Source: JAXLYX01 sp046351215 (GTDB lineage Bacteria; Myxococcota_A; Polyangia; Polyangiales; Houyiibacteriaceae). From it: a stretch of DNA of 64,000 nt. The notes under the pieces are model-generated. The model was given only the letters and a program-made list of their open reading frames with translations. It ran no database searches and was not told where the DNA came from. Positions within the stretch are counted from its first letter, which is position 1; each line of letters starts with the position of its first letter. Shown here one piece after another: positions 34,499-42,624 of this stretch. The position numbers were made by a program, and so were the translations under genes. The stretch spans positions 1-64,000 of the forward strand of contig JAXLYX010000022.1 in assembly GCA_046351215.1 (NCBI GenBank), read 5' to 3'.

Positions 34499-36325
34499 AT
34501 GAGCCGGTGGCGCCCGCTTTCGATCGTCCTCGTCCTCGCCGCGGGTTGCGGACCCGAGGTGCGGACGACGCGCGCCGAGCTCTTCCTCGCGTACGCGGCC
34601 GATCCCGGCTGCCGGCCCTCGCCCGCGCCGACCGAGGCCCGGCTCGAGGCGCTCGGGGATTTCTCGCCCGCGGACGTGCCCACGTCCGCGATCGTCTCCT
34701 TCGACGCCCCGACCACCGCCCTCGATCTCTTCCCTTTCGACACCGTCCTCTTCCGCGCGGAGGGGCCCTCGGCCGGACGGCGCTTCGGGGGCGTGGTCCC
34801 CGTGCCGCGCGGCGCGTCGGTCACGCTCCGCCTCCTGCCCGACGACCTGCCCTGCGCGCTCGACGGGGCCGGCGTCACCCCGAGGACGGGTCAGGCGCTC
34901 GTGGCGCTCCCGTCGGGAGCGGCGCTCTTCGTCGGCGGGGCCGAGGGAACGACCGGGACGCGCGAGGTGATGGAGCTCCCGCTCGGGGAATCGTTTGTGA
35001 CACCTACGAACGGGCTCCTGCTCCGCCGGATCGACGCGAGCGCCACGTGGGCAGGGACTTTCGTCGTGGTGGCGGGCGGAACACCGGCGACCGCTAGTAT
35101 CGCTGATGATTCGTTCGAGGTCCTCGACGCGGGTTCGGGCGAGACCCTCCGCGATCGGGCCGGGACCCTGCTCGAGGCGCGGACCGAGCACGGCGCCGCC
35201 GCCCTGCCGGACGGTCGCGTGCTGCTCGTCGGCGGCAGCGGGACGGCCTCCGGGCCGCCGCTCGACACCGCCGAGCTCGTCGATCCCGGGACCGGACGAT
35301 CGGTTGCCGTCGGGAAGCTGCCCCATGCGGTGCGGCGACCGGGGGTGGTCGCCCTCGACGACGGGACCGTGCTCGTGCTCGGGGGGCTCGGCGCCGGGGG
35401 CAGCCCGTATTCCACGCCGACCGTCGCCGCCTTCGACGCGCCGACGGCCACGTTCCTCGACCTCACGGGTTCGAGCCTCTCGGTGCCCCCGCTCTCGGGC
35501 CTCGTCGCCGTGCCCCTCGTCGGCGCTCGCGCGGTCGTGCTCGGCACGCCGCCTACGGGCTCGCCGGCGCCGATCCTCCGGGTCTTCCGGCGCGTGCCGC
35601 CCGACACGGATGCGATCGTCCTCGAGGCGAGCGACGTCGATCTGAGGTCCGCCATGCCGGCCCTGACGTCGATCGTCGCCGCGCCGCTCGCGGACGGGAA
35701 GCTCTTCGTCGCGGGCCTCGATTCCGGCTCCGTTCCGCGGGGTTTCGTCGTCGACGTCGGCAGCGGCGAGGTCGTCGCGATCGGGCTCCGGGCCCTGCCG
35801 GCGTCGGTCCTCGCCCTCTCCGACGGGAGCCTCCTGCTCCTCGACGCCGCCGGCCCGAGCCTGCTCCGAACGACGCTCGTCACCGCCTACGACAACCCGC
35901 CGAGCAACCTCGTCGCGAGCGAGCTCGCCTTCGACGCCCAGGGACGATGGGCCGTCGGCGCGAGCCTCTCGTTCCAGGCCCTCGCGAACGCGGCCCGCTT
36001 CGATCTGCCCTTGCTCCGCTTCCGCGGGCTGCGCGCCGACTTCCTCGTCGAGTCGGGCGCGGCCGAGCTGCTCCTCTTCGGCGACGGCGGCGTGACCCAC
36101 TCGATCCTCGTGACGGATTCCGAGGTCGGGCTCGGTCTCTGCACCGTGCCGCGGGTCGCGGGCGAGAGCGTCCGCATCGCTCGGAGCGGCGAGATCCTCA
36201 CGCTGAGCACGAACGAAGGGACCCGCGACTGTCGCGCGACCCGGCTCGCGGAGCGGATCGGGCTCGCGGTGCGCGCCGACCTCGACGCGCGCGTCCGTGC
36301 ACCCTCCGTGAAACGATCGAATTAG
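34499..36325 (+). CDS. Kelch-like repeat lipoprotein
   Basis: A 608-aa lipoprotein: signal MSRWRPLSIVLVLAAGC, lipobox at 14-17. The mature part shows repeated ~50-residue units with a Gly-Gly doublet and R-x-x-H-x-x-x-x-L-x-D-G-x-x-L-x-x-G-G pattern (for example RTEHGAAALPDGRVLLVGGS and VRRPGVVALDDGTVLVLGGL), which is the kelch-type beta-propeller repeat of myxobacterial surface proteins. About 600 residues would allow a 6-7 bladed propeller. Start ATG 34499; the longer frame upstream is antisense to the kinase. Ligand unknown. Confidence 0.8.
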   Translation: MSRWRPLSIVLVLAAGCGPEVRTTRAELFLAYAADPGCRPSPAPTEARLEALGDFSPADVPTSAIVSFDAPTTALDLFPFDTVLFRAEGPSAGRRFGGVVPVPRGASVTLRLLPDDLPCALDGAGVTPRTGQALVALPSGAALFVGGAEGTTGTREVMELPLGESFVTPTNGLLLRRIDASATWAGTFVVVAGGTPATASIADDSFEVLDAGSGETLRDRAGTLLEARTEHGAAALPDGRVLLVGGSGTASGPPLDTAELVDPGTGRSVAVGKLPHAVRRPGVVALDDGTVLVLGGLGAGGSPYSTPTVAAFDAPTATFLDLTGSSLSVPPLSGLVAVPLVGARAVVLGTPPTGSPAPILRVFRRVPPDTDAIVLEASDVDLRSAMPALTSIVAAPLADGKLFVAGLDSGSVPRGFVVDVGSGEVVAIGLRALPASVLALSDGSLLLLDAAGPSLLRTTLVTAYDNPPSNLVASELAFDAQGRWAVGASLSFQALANAARFDLPLLRFRGLRADFLVESGAAELLLFGDGGVTHSILVTDSEVGLGLCTVPRVAGESVRIARSGEILTLSTNEGTRDCRATRLAERIGLAVRADLDARVRAPSVKRSN

Positions 36326-36378
36326 CCTCGCTCCCCGGTCGGGGCTAACCTCCGGCCTCCATCCCCGAGGAGCACCCC

Positions 36379-36483
36379 ATGCCCATCGACTCGCGCAAGA
36401 ACAAGATCCGGAAGAAGAAGGCCACGAAGAAGCTCGCCAAGCAGGCTGCCGACAAGGCGGCGAAGGCCGAGGCCTCGAAGTAG
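36379..36483 (+). CDS. 34-aa Lys-rich microprotein
   Basis: A complete short ORF: ATG at 36379, TAG at 36481. A GAGGAG ribosome binding site lies 7-8 nt upstream. The product begins MPIDSRKNKIRKKKATKK and ends LAKQAADKAAKAEASK; it has 13 Lys and 2 Arg against two Asp and one Glu, so it is strongly basic and likely helical with a nucleic-acid- or acidic-surface-binding character. It sits immediately before the DUF2332 gene (5 bp to its GTG), so it is probably co-transcribed. Not a fragment of anything I recognise. Confidence 0.75.
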   Translation: MPIDSRKNKIRKKKATKKLAKQAADKAAKAEASK

Positions 36484-36488
36484 GAAAC

Positions 36489-37541
36489 GTGCTCGACGCA
36501 CGCCGCGATCTCTTCCGGGCCTTCGTCCGCGATCACGGCGTGCAGTCTCCGCTCTACGGCGCCATCGCCGCCCGCGTCGCCGAAGACGAACCCACGCTCG
36601 AGCTCCTCTCCGCCGCGAAGCCCGGCCAGGCCAGGCCCGTCCTCCTCTTCGCCGCCGTCCACGAGCTCCTCCTCGCGGGGATCGCGCATCCCCTCGCGCG
36701 CAGCTATCCATCCGTCGGCGGAGCCGTCGACCTCGACGCCGCGCCCGCGCTCTTCCTCGACTTCTGTCGCGTGCATCGCGAGGCCGTGCGCGAGCGCATC
36801 GCCACGCGCACCGTGCAGACGAACGAGGTCGCACGCGCCGCCTACCTCTACGCGGGGTTGCTCGAGACGGTGGGCGAGGGGCCGATCCACCTCGTGGAGA
36901 TCGGCCCGAGCGCGGGCCTGCTGCTCCTCCTCGATCGCTACGGCTACGACTTCGGCGAGGGGATCGTCGGCGAGCGGACCTCGGGCCTCGTGCTCCGGCC
37001 CACCCTTCTCGCCGACGCGCGGCCCTCGACCGGGCGCACGCTCCCGAAGATCGCGAGCCGCGTCGGCCTCGACCTCGAGCCCGTCGACGTGCGGGACGAA
37101 GGCGCGACGCGTTGGCTCCGGGCCTGCCTCTTCGCCGACGAGCTCGAGCGTCTCGCCCGCTTCGACGCGGCCGTCGCGATCGCCCGCGCGAACGAGCCGC
37201 TCCGCTTCGTCGTCGGCGATGCCTGCGAGACGCTTCCCGGGGTGATCGAGGCGCTGCCCGAAGGCGGCGAGCTCGTGCTGATGCACACCTGGGCGCTCAC
37301 GTATCTCGACCGTCCGATGCGCGCCCGCTTCCTCGCGACCCTCGAAGCGATGGCCGCGGTGCGTCCGTTCACGCTCCTCGGCGCCGAGCCTCCCGGCGTG
37401 GCGAGGGCGCTCGGCTTCGAAGGGGAGCTCGACGCCGGGAGCGCGTACCTCACGCGCCTCCGCTTCGGCGCGGCGGGACGCGACGCGACGCTCCTCGCGC
37501 GCGTGCATCCGCACGGCGCGACGATCGCGTGGCTCGCGTGA
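36489..37541 (+). CDS. DUF2332 family protein
   Basis: A 350-aa cytoplasmic protein with the DUF2332 layout: N-terminal FRAFVRDHGVQSPLYGAIAA, RPVLLFAAVHELLL, TNEVARAAYLYAGLL, HLVEIGPSAGLLLLLDRYGY (a methyltransferase-like glycine-rich loop, ~residues 137-156), and LMHTWALTYL. The family is often annotated as putative methyltransferase-like, but no substrate is known. Start is GTG 36489, overlapping an AGGAAA site 5 bp after the microprotein stop. Confidence 0.85.
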   Translation: MLDARRDLFRAFVRDHGVQSPLYGAIAARVAEDEPTLELLSAAKPGQARPVLLFAAVHELLLAGIAHPLARSYPSVGGAVDLDAAPALFLDFCRVHREAVRERIATRTVQTNEVARAAYLYAGLLETVGEGPIHLVEIGPSAGLLLLLDRYGYDFGEGIVGERTSGLVLRPTLLADARPSTGRTLPKIASRVGLDLEPVDVRDEGATRWLRACLFADELERLARFDAAVAIARANEPLRFVVGDACETLPGVIEALPEGGELVLMHTWALTYLDRPMRARFLATLEAMAAVRPFTLLGAEPPGVARALGFEGELDAGSAYLTRLRFGAAGRDATLLARVHPHGATIAWLA

Positions 37542-37553
37542 GGGCGTGAGGCC

Positions 37554-37575
37554 CTCTCGCGTCCGTTCGCGGGAG
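37554..37575. terminator. Hairpin between convergent genes
   Basis: CTCTCGCG and CGCGGGAG pair over 8 bp (one G-T pair) with a 6-nt loop, lying 13 bp after the DUF2332 stop and before the alpha/beta hydrolase stop at 37586. Likely bidirectional terminator. Confidence 0.4.
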
Positions 37576-37585
37576 CGGCCCTACC

Positions 37586-38518
37586 TCAGGCCCCCGCGCC
37601 GCGCGCCTCCGGGGAGAACGGACGCAACACCTCGGTCCACCTCGGGAACGCGAGGAAATGCCCCTCGTCGCGGAGGAGGCGCAGCGTGGCGTGACCGATC
37701 GAGGCCGTGAGCAATCGTCCCCATTCCAGAGGCACGAGCGTGTCGCCGGTGCCCTGCCAGATCGTGGTGGGACAGCCGACCTCGGAGGGCTCGAAGCCCC
37801 AAGGGCGCATCCACGCGCGGTACTCCTCGACCATCCCGCGAGGCTGGCGCAGCGCGAGCGCGAACCAGCGAGCGAACGCGCCCTCGGGGAGGCCCGCGAG
37901 CACCTCGCGATCCGACTCGCAGAGCTCGCGCGCCGAGAGCGAGGTGAAGAACCCGGGCGTGGCGCGCGCGAACGCACCCATCGTCGCGAAGACGACACGA
38001 CAGGTCGTCGGGCTCCGCTCCGCGAGTCGGAGCAGACGCCGGTCGGTGAGGCTCAGCTCGGCGATCTTCCGAGCGTCGAGCGGTAGGGAGCCCGCGACGA
38101 CGACGACCGCGCTCGTGCGTTCCGGGAGCCGCGCGGCGACCGCGAGCGCGTACTGGCCTCCGAGCGACCAGCCGAGCGTGCCGAAGCGCGGGAGATGGAG
38201 CGCGTCGGCGAAGGCGGCGACGTCGTCGGCGAAGTCGGCGGTGGTCCGCCCCGGACGGGGCGTCGAGAGCCCGATGCCGGGGCGATCCGGCGCGAGCAGG
38301 CGGAGCCCGAGCGCCTTCGCGGCCTCGTGCGCCGTGGCGACGTCGAGGCCGCAGACGAGGCCTCCGTGGCAGTGGATCACGGGGTAGCCGCGGGGATCGC
38401 CGTACTCCCGGTACCCGAGCCCACGACCGTCGGGCAGGGCGATGCGACGCTCTTCGTGCCCGTCGGGGAGCGCGAGGCTCCGCACGCCACCCTGTCGCTC
38501 GACGCCCTGACCGCTCAT
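37586..38518 (-). CDS. Alpha/beta hydrolase
   Basis: A 310-aa alpha/beta-hydrolase-fold enzyme. PVIHCHGGLVCG gives the oxyanion-hole region, GWSLGGQYAL (about residues 112-121) the nucleophile elbow with Ser, and WQGTGDTLVPLEWG plus a late His (DEGHFLAFP) the acid and base. The helical cap lies between ~130 and ~235. No signal peptide is seen. Start ATG 38518, with CAGGAT 7 nt upstream. Substrate not predictable. Confidence 0.88.
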   Translation of the reverse strand: MSGQGVERQGGVRSLALPDGHEERRIALPDGRGLGYREYGDPRGYPVIHCHGGLVCGLDVATAHEAAKALGLRLLAPDRPGIGLSTPRPGRTTADFADDVAAFADALHLPRFGTLGWSLGGQYALAVAARLPERTSAVVVVAGSLPLDARKIAELSLTDRRLLRLAERSPTTCRVVFATMGAFARATPGFFTSLSARELCESDREVLAGLPEGAFARWFALALRQPRGMVEEYRAWMRPWGFEPSEVGCPTTIWQGTGDTLVPLEWGRLLTASIGHATLRLLRDEGHFLAFPRWTEVLRPFSPEARGAGA

Positions 38519-38561
38519 CGTGGGGATCCTGCCACGGCTCGGCGCCGTGGTCCGAGCGCGC

Positions 38562-38567
38562 TACGCT
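38562..38567 (+). promoter_or_regulatory. TACGCT -10 element, leaderless-type
   Basis: TACGCT ends 7 nt before GTG 38575. The same hexamer and spacing precede ATG 61195. Confidence 0.4.
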
Positions 38568-38574
38568 CCCGTGC

Positions 38575-39096
38575 GTGAGCGCCACCGCCAAGCCCATCCA
38601 CGTGATCGCCGGCTGGACCACGGACGATCCCGAGCAGCTCCGGCTCTACACCGAGCGTGCGAAGGATTGGGGCTACGTGGATCAGCTCCGCGCCCACGTG
38701 CGGCTTCCGACGTATTGGCTCGTCTGGCTCCTCGGGCCGACGCTCGCGCTCTTCGGGAAGCTCGCGGGCTCGCCCGAGGCCACGCGGTCCGGGCTCGCCC
38801 TCGCGCTCCTCGTGCTCGTCGTCTACCCGATGGTGTTGCGGATCGCCGTGCGCACCGTCCGGGGCTCGACGCTCGTCGAGGGAACCGTCGAGGTGGGCGG
38901 CGATCGGCATCGCATCCTGCGCTCCCACCTCGTCGCCGAGCTCCACGACCATCCGCTCGGCGACAAGAGGATCCGCGTCTTCCTCTCGGAGCGCGCCGCG
39001 GCCGCGTGCCGGGGGAAGGACGGGAGGGTGCGCGTCCTCGTCGCCTACGATCCGGCTTCGGAGATGAGCCCCGCGATCGGCTTCCGGCGCGCGTAG
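38575..39096 (+). CDS. Two-TM membrane protein of unknown function
   Basis: A 173-aa protein with two transmembrane helices (about residues 48-63 and 72-92) flanked by a soluble N-terminal part (residues 1-45) and a ~75-residue C-terminal domain with RHRILRSHLVAELHDHPLG, possibly a small beta domain. No recognised family. Start GTG 38575; its gene ends 4 bp before the convergent hydrolase stop. Confidence 0.65.
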   Translation: MSATAKPIHVIAGWTTDDPEQLRLYTERAKDWGYVDQLRAHVRLPTYWLVWLLGPTLALFGKLAGSPEATRSGLALALLVLVVYPMVLRIAVRTVRGSTLVEGTVEVGGDRHRILRSHLVAELHDHPLGDKRIRVFLSERAAAACRGKDGRVRVLVAYDPASEMSPAIGFRRA

Positions 39097-39100
39097 CCGC

Positions 39101-40087
39101 CTACGCGCGCTCGAGGAAGCCCTCGATCTCGGGGAAGACCTCGATCGGCGCATGTCTTCCGATGAGGAGATCGGAGTGGCCGTAGTCGGCGCGGTAGCCC
39201 GTCGACCTCGCGAAGAGCTGGTAGCGCTTCTCGCTCGAGGCGGCGCGATCGTGGCAACGCTTCACGACGCGCGGCTCGATGAGCCCGTCCTTCTTCCCGG
39301 CGAGCCAGAACGTCGGGTGGCGGTAGCGCGCGAGGGCGTCGGGCGAGGGCAGCCCACGGAAGACGCGGAACTTCCGCGAGGAGACGCTGACGAGCCCCTC
39401 GCGCAGGTAGCGCGCCATGTGCACGGGCTCGACGTTCGCCGCGTTCCAGCCCGGGTTCGGGAGGCCCTCTGGCACGAGCGATTGCACGCGCGAGAGACCG
39501 CGCGCGAAGGGGCCGACGGGAACGATCGGGAGCGTCAGGAAGGCGGGCGCGAGGACCTTCGAGAGATCGACCTGACGCACGCTCGGATCGGTGCGCGCCT
39601 CTTCCATCGAGCCGAAATCCGACGAGCCGACGCTGACGACGCGGCGCACGCGTTCGTCGCCGGTCGCCGCGAGGTGCGCGAGGATCAGGAGGCCGCCCAT
39701 CGAGTGGCCGACGTAGTCGAGCTGCTCGGCTCCGGTCGTCCGGAGCACGTGGGCGATCGCGGCGGGGAGGTCGTGGACCAACAGATCGTCCATCGTCCAG
39801 CCTCGCACGAGGAGCGCCTTCGCCCGATCGCTCGGGAAGGACTCGCCGCGTCCGCGGAGGTCGACGCAGAAGACGCGCCGCCCGTCGCGCGAGAGGTACG
39901 GCGCGAGCCCGAATCCTCCTCCGAGATCGTAGATGCGATGGTTCGAGCACGCGCCGTGGCAGAGCAGCACGGGCACGCGCGTGTCGTGCGGATCGCCGTA
40001 CGCGTGGAGCGTGATCGGCCAGCCGTCGCCGGTCGGGACGCGATGACGGGAATGCGCGTGGGTGTCGGAACGCGAGGCCTTGGCCAT
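39101..40087 (-). CDS. Alpha/beta hydrolase, lipase-like
   Basis: A 328-aa alpha/beta-hydrolase. VLLCHGACSNHRIYD is the oxyanion region, YVGHSMGGLLIL (near residue 120) the nucleophile elbow with the lipase-type G-H-S-M-G, FWLAGKKDGLIEP the acid region, and DYGHSDLLIG the catalytic His. The VDLRGRGES strand is typical. It resembles the PHA depolymerase/lysophospholipase-like group in layout. Start ATG 40087 with TACGCT 9 nt upstream; the upstream extension is antisense to nothing recognised and unlikely. Substrate unknown. Confidence 0.87.
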   Translation of the reverse strand: MAKASRSDTHAHSRHRVPTGDGWPITLHAYGDPHDTRVPVLLCHGACSNHRIYDLGGGFGLAPYLSRDGRRVFCVDLRGRGESFPSDRAKALLVRGWTMDDLLVHDLPAAIAHVLRTTGAEQLDYVGHSMGGLLILAHLAATGDERVRRVVSVGSSDFGSMEEARTDPSVRQVDLSKVLAPAFLTLPIVPVGPFARGLSRVQSLVPEGLPNPGWNAANVEPVHMARYLREGLVSVSSRKFRVFRGLPSPDALARYRHPTFWLAGKKDGLIEPRVVKRCHDRAASSEKRYQLFARSTGYRADYGHSDLLIGRHAPIEVFPEIEGFLERA

Positions 40088-40200
40088 GCGGAGGAGAGCG
40101 TACCAGAGGTACGTGGCTCCACGTTCCCGATGGCCCGCTCCGCCTAGCGGATGGCCTCGATCGGAGATCGCAGCCGCGACGCGCTCGCGTGCCGACCGCC

Positions 40201-40770
40201 TCAGTGCGAGATGCGCTCGGGGAGCGTGAGGCCGTGGCCTCCGACCTCGACGGGCTGCACCGTGCCGAAGCGCGTGTAGAGGAAGTATCCGCCGACGAGC
40301 AGGAGGCCGAGGGCGAGGAGGATCATCGTCGCCTGCCGGGCGCGGTGCTGGTGCGGGTGGTGATCGTGCGCCTCGGGGACGAGATCCTCGAAGTCGTCGT
40401 GGCCGTGCCCGTGGTGCGGATCGCGCGAGAAGAAGGCCTCGGCGATCGCGGGATGCTCGCCCGACTCCGTCAGGCTGTCGCGCTCGGCCTTCGGCGGCTC
40501 GGAGGTGCGCTTCGAAGCCTCGGCTTTCGTGGGCTCTTCGGTGCGCTTCGGGGCTTCGACCTCGGCGGCCTCTGCGCCGGTCGCGCTCGCCTCGGGCCGA
40601 GCCGCTCCCGGCTTCGCGAGCTCGGCGACCTTCGCGACCTCGCCGGACGCTTCGTTCGCGCCTTCGGTCTCGTCGGAAGCGTCCGGCGCGGGCGGAATCG
40701 ACGCCGTGGCGGCTGCCGCGGGAGCCATCGACTTGCGCTGCTTCGCCTTCTGCTTGCCCTTCTTCGCCAT
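40201..40770 (-). CDS. Lys/Glu-rich single-pass membrane protein with His-rich patch
   Basis: A 189-aa protein: basic N-terminus MAKKGKQKAKQRKS, a ~90-residue Ala/Glu/Lys/Pro disordered region, a His/Asp/Glu patch (DPHHGHGHDDFE, then AHDHHPHQHRAR, 9-10 His within ~32 residues) and one C-terminal transmembrane helix (ATMILLALGLLLVGGYFLY, ~residues 148-166) with a short tail. The His-rich patch next to the membrane looks like a metal-binding site. Start ATG 40770 with a GAGGA site. No known family. Confidence 0.65.
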   Translation of the reverse strand: MAKKGKQKAKQRKSMAPAAAATASIPPAPDASDETEGANEASGEVAKVAELAKPGAARPEASATGAEAAEVEAPKRTEEPTKAEASKRTSEPPKAERDSLTESGEHPAIAEAFFSRDPHHGHGHDDFEDLVPEAHDHHPHQHRARQATMILLALGLLLVGGYFLYTRFGTVQPVEVGGHGLTLPERISH

Positions 40771-40853
40771 GGGTCGTCCTCGGGAGAACCGAGCTTTCCG
40801 TATGGACCTCCGGGAGGCCCGTGGCAATCGAAATGTGCAAGGATCGGTCATCG

Positions 40854-40878
40854 TTTCGGCCCTGTCATCGGGCCGAAA
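40854..40878. terminator. Hairpin in the 40771-40984 gap
   Basis: TTTCGGCCC (40854-40862) and GGGCCGAAA (40870-40878) form a perfect 9-bp stem with a 7-nt loop. It lies after the stop of the gene at 40985 and before the start of the one at 40770, both minus strand. A short T-run (GATTTTTCG) follows on the plus side, not on the minus side, so it may be a terminator or a regulatory palindrome. Confidence 0.35.
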
Positions 40879-40984
40879 TACGTGTCCCACATCATGATTT
40901 TTCGGGGGAGTCCGTGAGCGGTCATCCCTGGGTTCGGGACCGGGTCCCCTCGAATACGGAGGCCCGTGCCACCCGGACGCGGGG

Positions 40985-41545
40985 CTACCGTGGCTCGTCG
41001 CGCACCAAGGCGACCGACGCCCGGATCTCGACGAGCAGCGCGTCGACGGAAGGGGAGAGCACGATCGTGCCGGCTCCGTCGTGGCGCGTGACGAAGACGA
41101 GGTCCGGCTCCGCGGGGCCGGGGCGGAGGTAGACGGGATCGCCGCCGATCGTCTTCGCGAACGGGACGATCGCGAACCCGACGAGCGAGCGAGCGTCGAG
41201 GAGGGCGGCCTCGTCGATCGGCTCGAGCTCGGAGATCGGCCGATCACCGGGGACCCGACCTTCCCTCGAGAGGTCGTCGACGTGGGCGTAGAGATCGCGC
41301 AGCGCGCTCGGCACGGGGCGGCCGAGGTGCCTTTCGTAGAAGGCCCAATCGGGCTTGCGCACGCGGGCGAGGAAGGCGCGGCGCTGCGGGTCTCCCTTGT
41401 CGGGCGAATGCCCGACCATCCAGAAGAGGTCGCCCATGCTCTCGCTCATCCGGAGCGAGATCACGACGGCCGCCACGATCGCCGACAGGGCCAGGAGCCC
41501 GAGCGCGACCCAATGCAACGCAGACCACATCCGAGGCCCCAACAT
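40985..41545 (-). CDS. Membrane-anchored SMI1/KNR4 (SUKH)-like protein
   Basis: A 186-aa protein with an N-terminal transmembrane helix (WSALHWVALGLLALSAIVAA, about residues 7-27). The rest resembles a SUKH/SMI1-KNR4 domain: DWAFYERHLGRPVPSALRDL, a central FAIVPFAKTIGGDPVYL, then DLVFVTRHDGAGTIVLSPSV. SUKH proteins act as immunity proteins against polymorphic toxins or as general binders. Start ATG 41545 (alternatives within the preceding residues are weak). It lies 41 bp downstream of the rhomboid gene on the same strand. Confidence 0.65.
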   Translation of the reverse strand: MLGPRMWSALHWVALGLLALSAIVAAVVISLRMSESMGDLFWMVGHSPDKGDPQRRAFLARVRKPDWAFYERHLGRPVPSALRDLYAHVDDLSREGRVPGDRPISELEPIDEAALLDARSLVGFAIVPFAKTIGGDPVYLRPGPAEPDLVFVTRHDGAGTIVLSPSVDALLVEIRASVALVRDEPR

Positions 41546-41586
41546 CGCCACCGCGCGGTCGTACGGCAAGGCCGCGCGCGGTCGCG

Positions 41587-42591
41587 TCAGAGAGTGGGAA
41601 GCTCGTCGCTCGAGGTCGTGAGATCGATGGGCTCGACGTAGCGGCGGGTCGTCGCGGGTGGAGGCACGGAGGCGAACGCCGGAGCGGGCGTCGAGGCGTA
41701 GGCCGGGTCGGGGACCCACTCGGTCTCTTCCTCTTCGGGCAGCACCCAGCCCATGTACTTCATCACGAGCGCGGCGAGGATGCCGACGACGAAGCCGCCG
41801 ATGTGGCACCAGTACGCCGTCCCCGTGCTCTGACCGGCGCTCGCGCCGAAGAACTGGAACGCGGCCCAGGTGGGGATGCAGAACCAGGCCGGGAGCTGGA
41901 GCACCCCGCGCGTGGCCCCGACGAGGTAGAAGACGAAGTAGCCGATGCGGACCGACGTCTTCGGATGCCCCACGACGAAGGCGCCGAGCAGCGCGGAGAT
42001 CGCACCGGATGCGCCGACGAGCGGAGCCATCGAGGTCGGAGCGGAGATGTGGTGCGCGATCGTCGCGAGGAAGCCGCCGCCCAGGTAGAGGACGAGGTAC
42101 GGCCCGCGCCTCCAGAAGTACTCGATCACCGATCCCGAGAGGAACAGGAAGATCATGTTGCCGAAGAGGTGCAGGAAGTCGCCGTGCAAGAACATCGACG
42201 TGAGGGCCGTGTACCCGCGCGGCCGTCCCGGCCGATAGCCGAAGCGCTGCGCGGGCATGTCCCAGATCGCGTCGAGGAAATCGTGCATCGCGGCGTCGAG
42301 CTCCGCGTCGCCGGGATGGGAGCGCGCCGCGTTCGGCTCGAACACGCGCCCGAAGAACGCGCCGACCAGCTCCTGCGGCAGGTCGGCCGGCTGCCAGTGG
42401 ATGCGCGCCTCCGGGTGCTGCTGGATGACCCGCTCGGCGCGCGCCGCGGCGGCCTCGAGGCGTTCCTCCGCGTCCCTCTGGACCACCCACCCGCCGGCGT
42501 GGATCAGGGTGCAGATCCCCACGAGCAGGAACGTCACCCAGGGGTACGAATACACCGTTCGGTCGTGGCCGAGAGGTAGGAAGAGAAACAC
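41587..42591 (-). CDS. Rhomboid-family intramembrane serine protease
   Basis: A 334-aa membrane protein. The rhomboid core is complete: SMFLHGDFLHLFGNMIFLF with H136, H141 and N145, the catalytic GASG motif with Ser195, and His263 in YWCHIGGFVVG. A large N-terminal loop (residues ~35-115) precedes the core, and a ~50-residue Pro/Glu tail follows. Rhomboids cleave single-pass membrane proteins inside the membrane. Start is GTG 42591, right after the divergent gene's promoter. The membrane-anchored SUKH-like protein downstream could be a substrate or regulator; this is inference. Confidence 0.9.
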   Translation of the reverse strand: MFLFLPLGHDRTVYSYPWVTFLLVGICTLIHAGGWVVQRDAEERLEAAAARAERVIQQHPEARIHWQPADLPQELVGAFFGRVFEPNAARSHPGDAELDAAMHDFLDAIWDMPAQRFGYRPGRPRGYTALTSMFLHGDFLHLFGNMIFLFLSGSVIEYFWRRGPYLVLYLGGGFLATIAHHISAPTSMAPLVGASGAISALLGAFVVGHPKTSVRIGYFVFYLVGATRGVLQLPAWFCIPTWAAFQFFGASAGQSTGTAYWCHIGGFVVGILAALVMKYMGWVLPEEEETEWVPDPAYASTPAPAFASVPPPATTRRYVEPIDLTTSSDELPTL

Positions 42592-42624
42592 GGGTCGACA
42601 GCTCCGTGCGCCGCACCATTCGGT

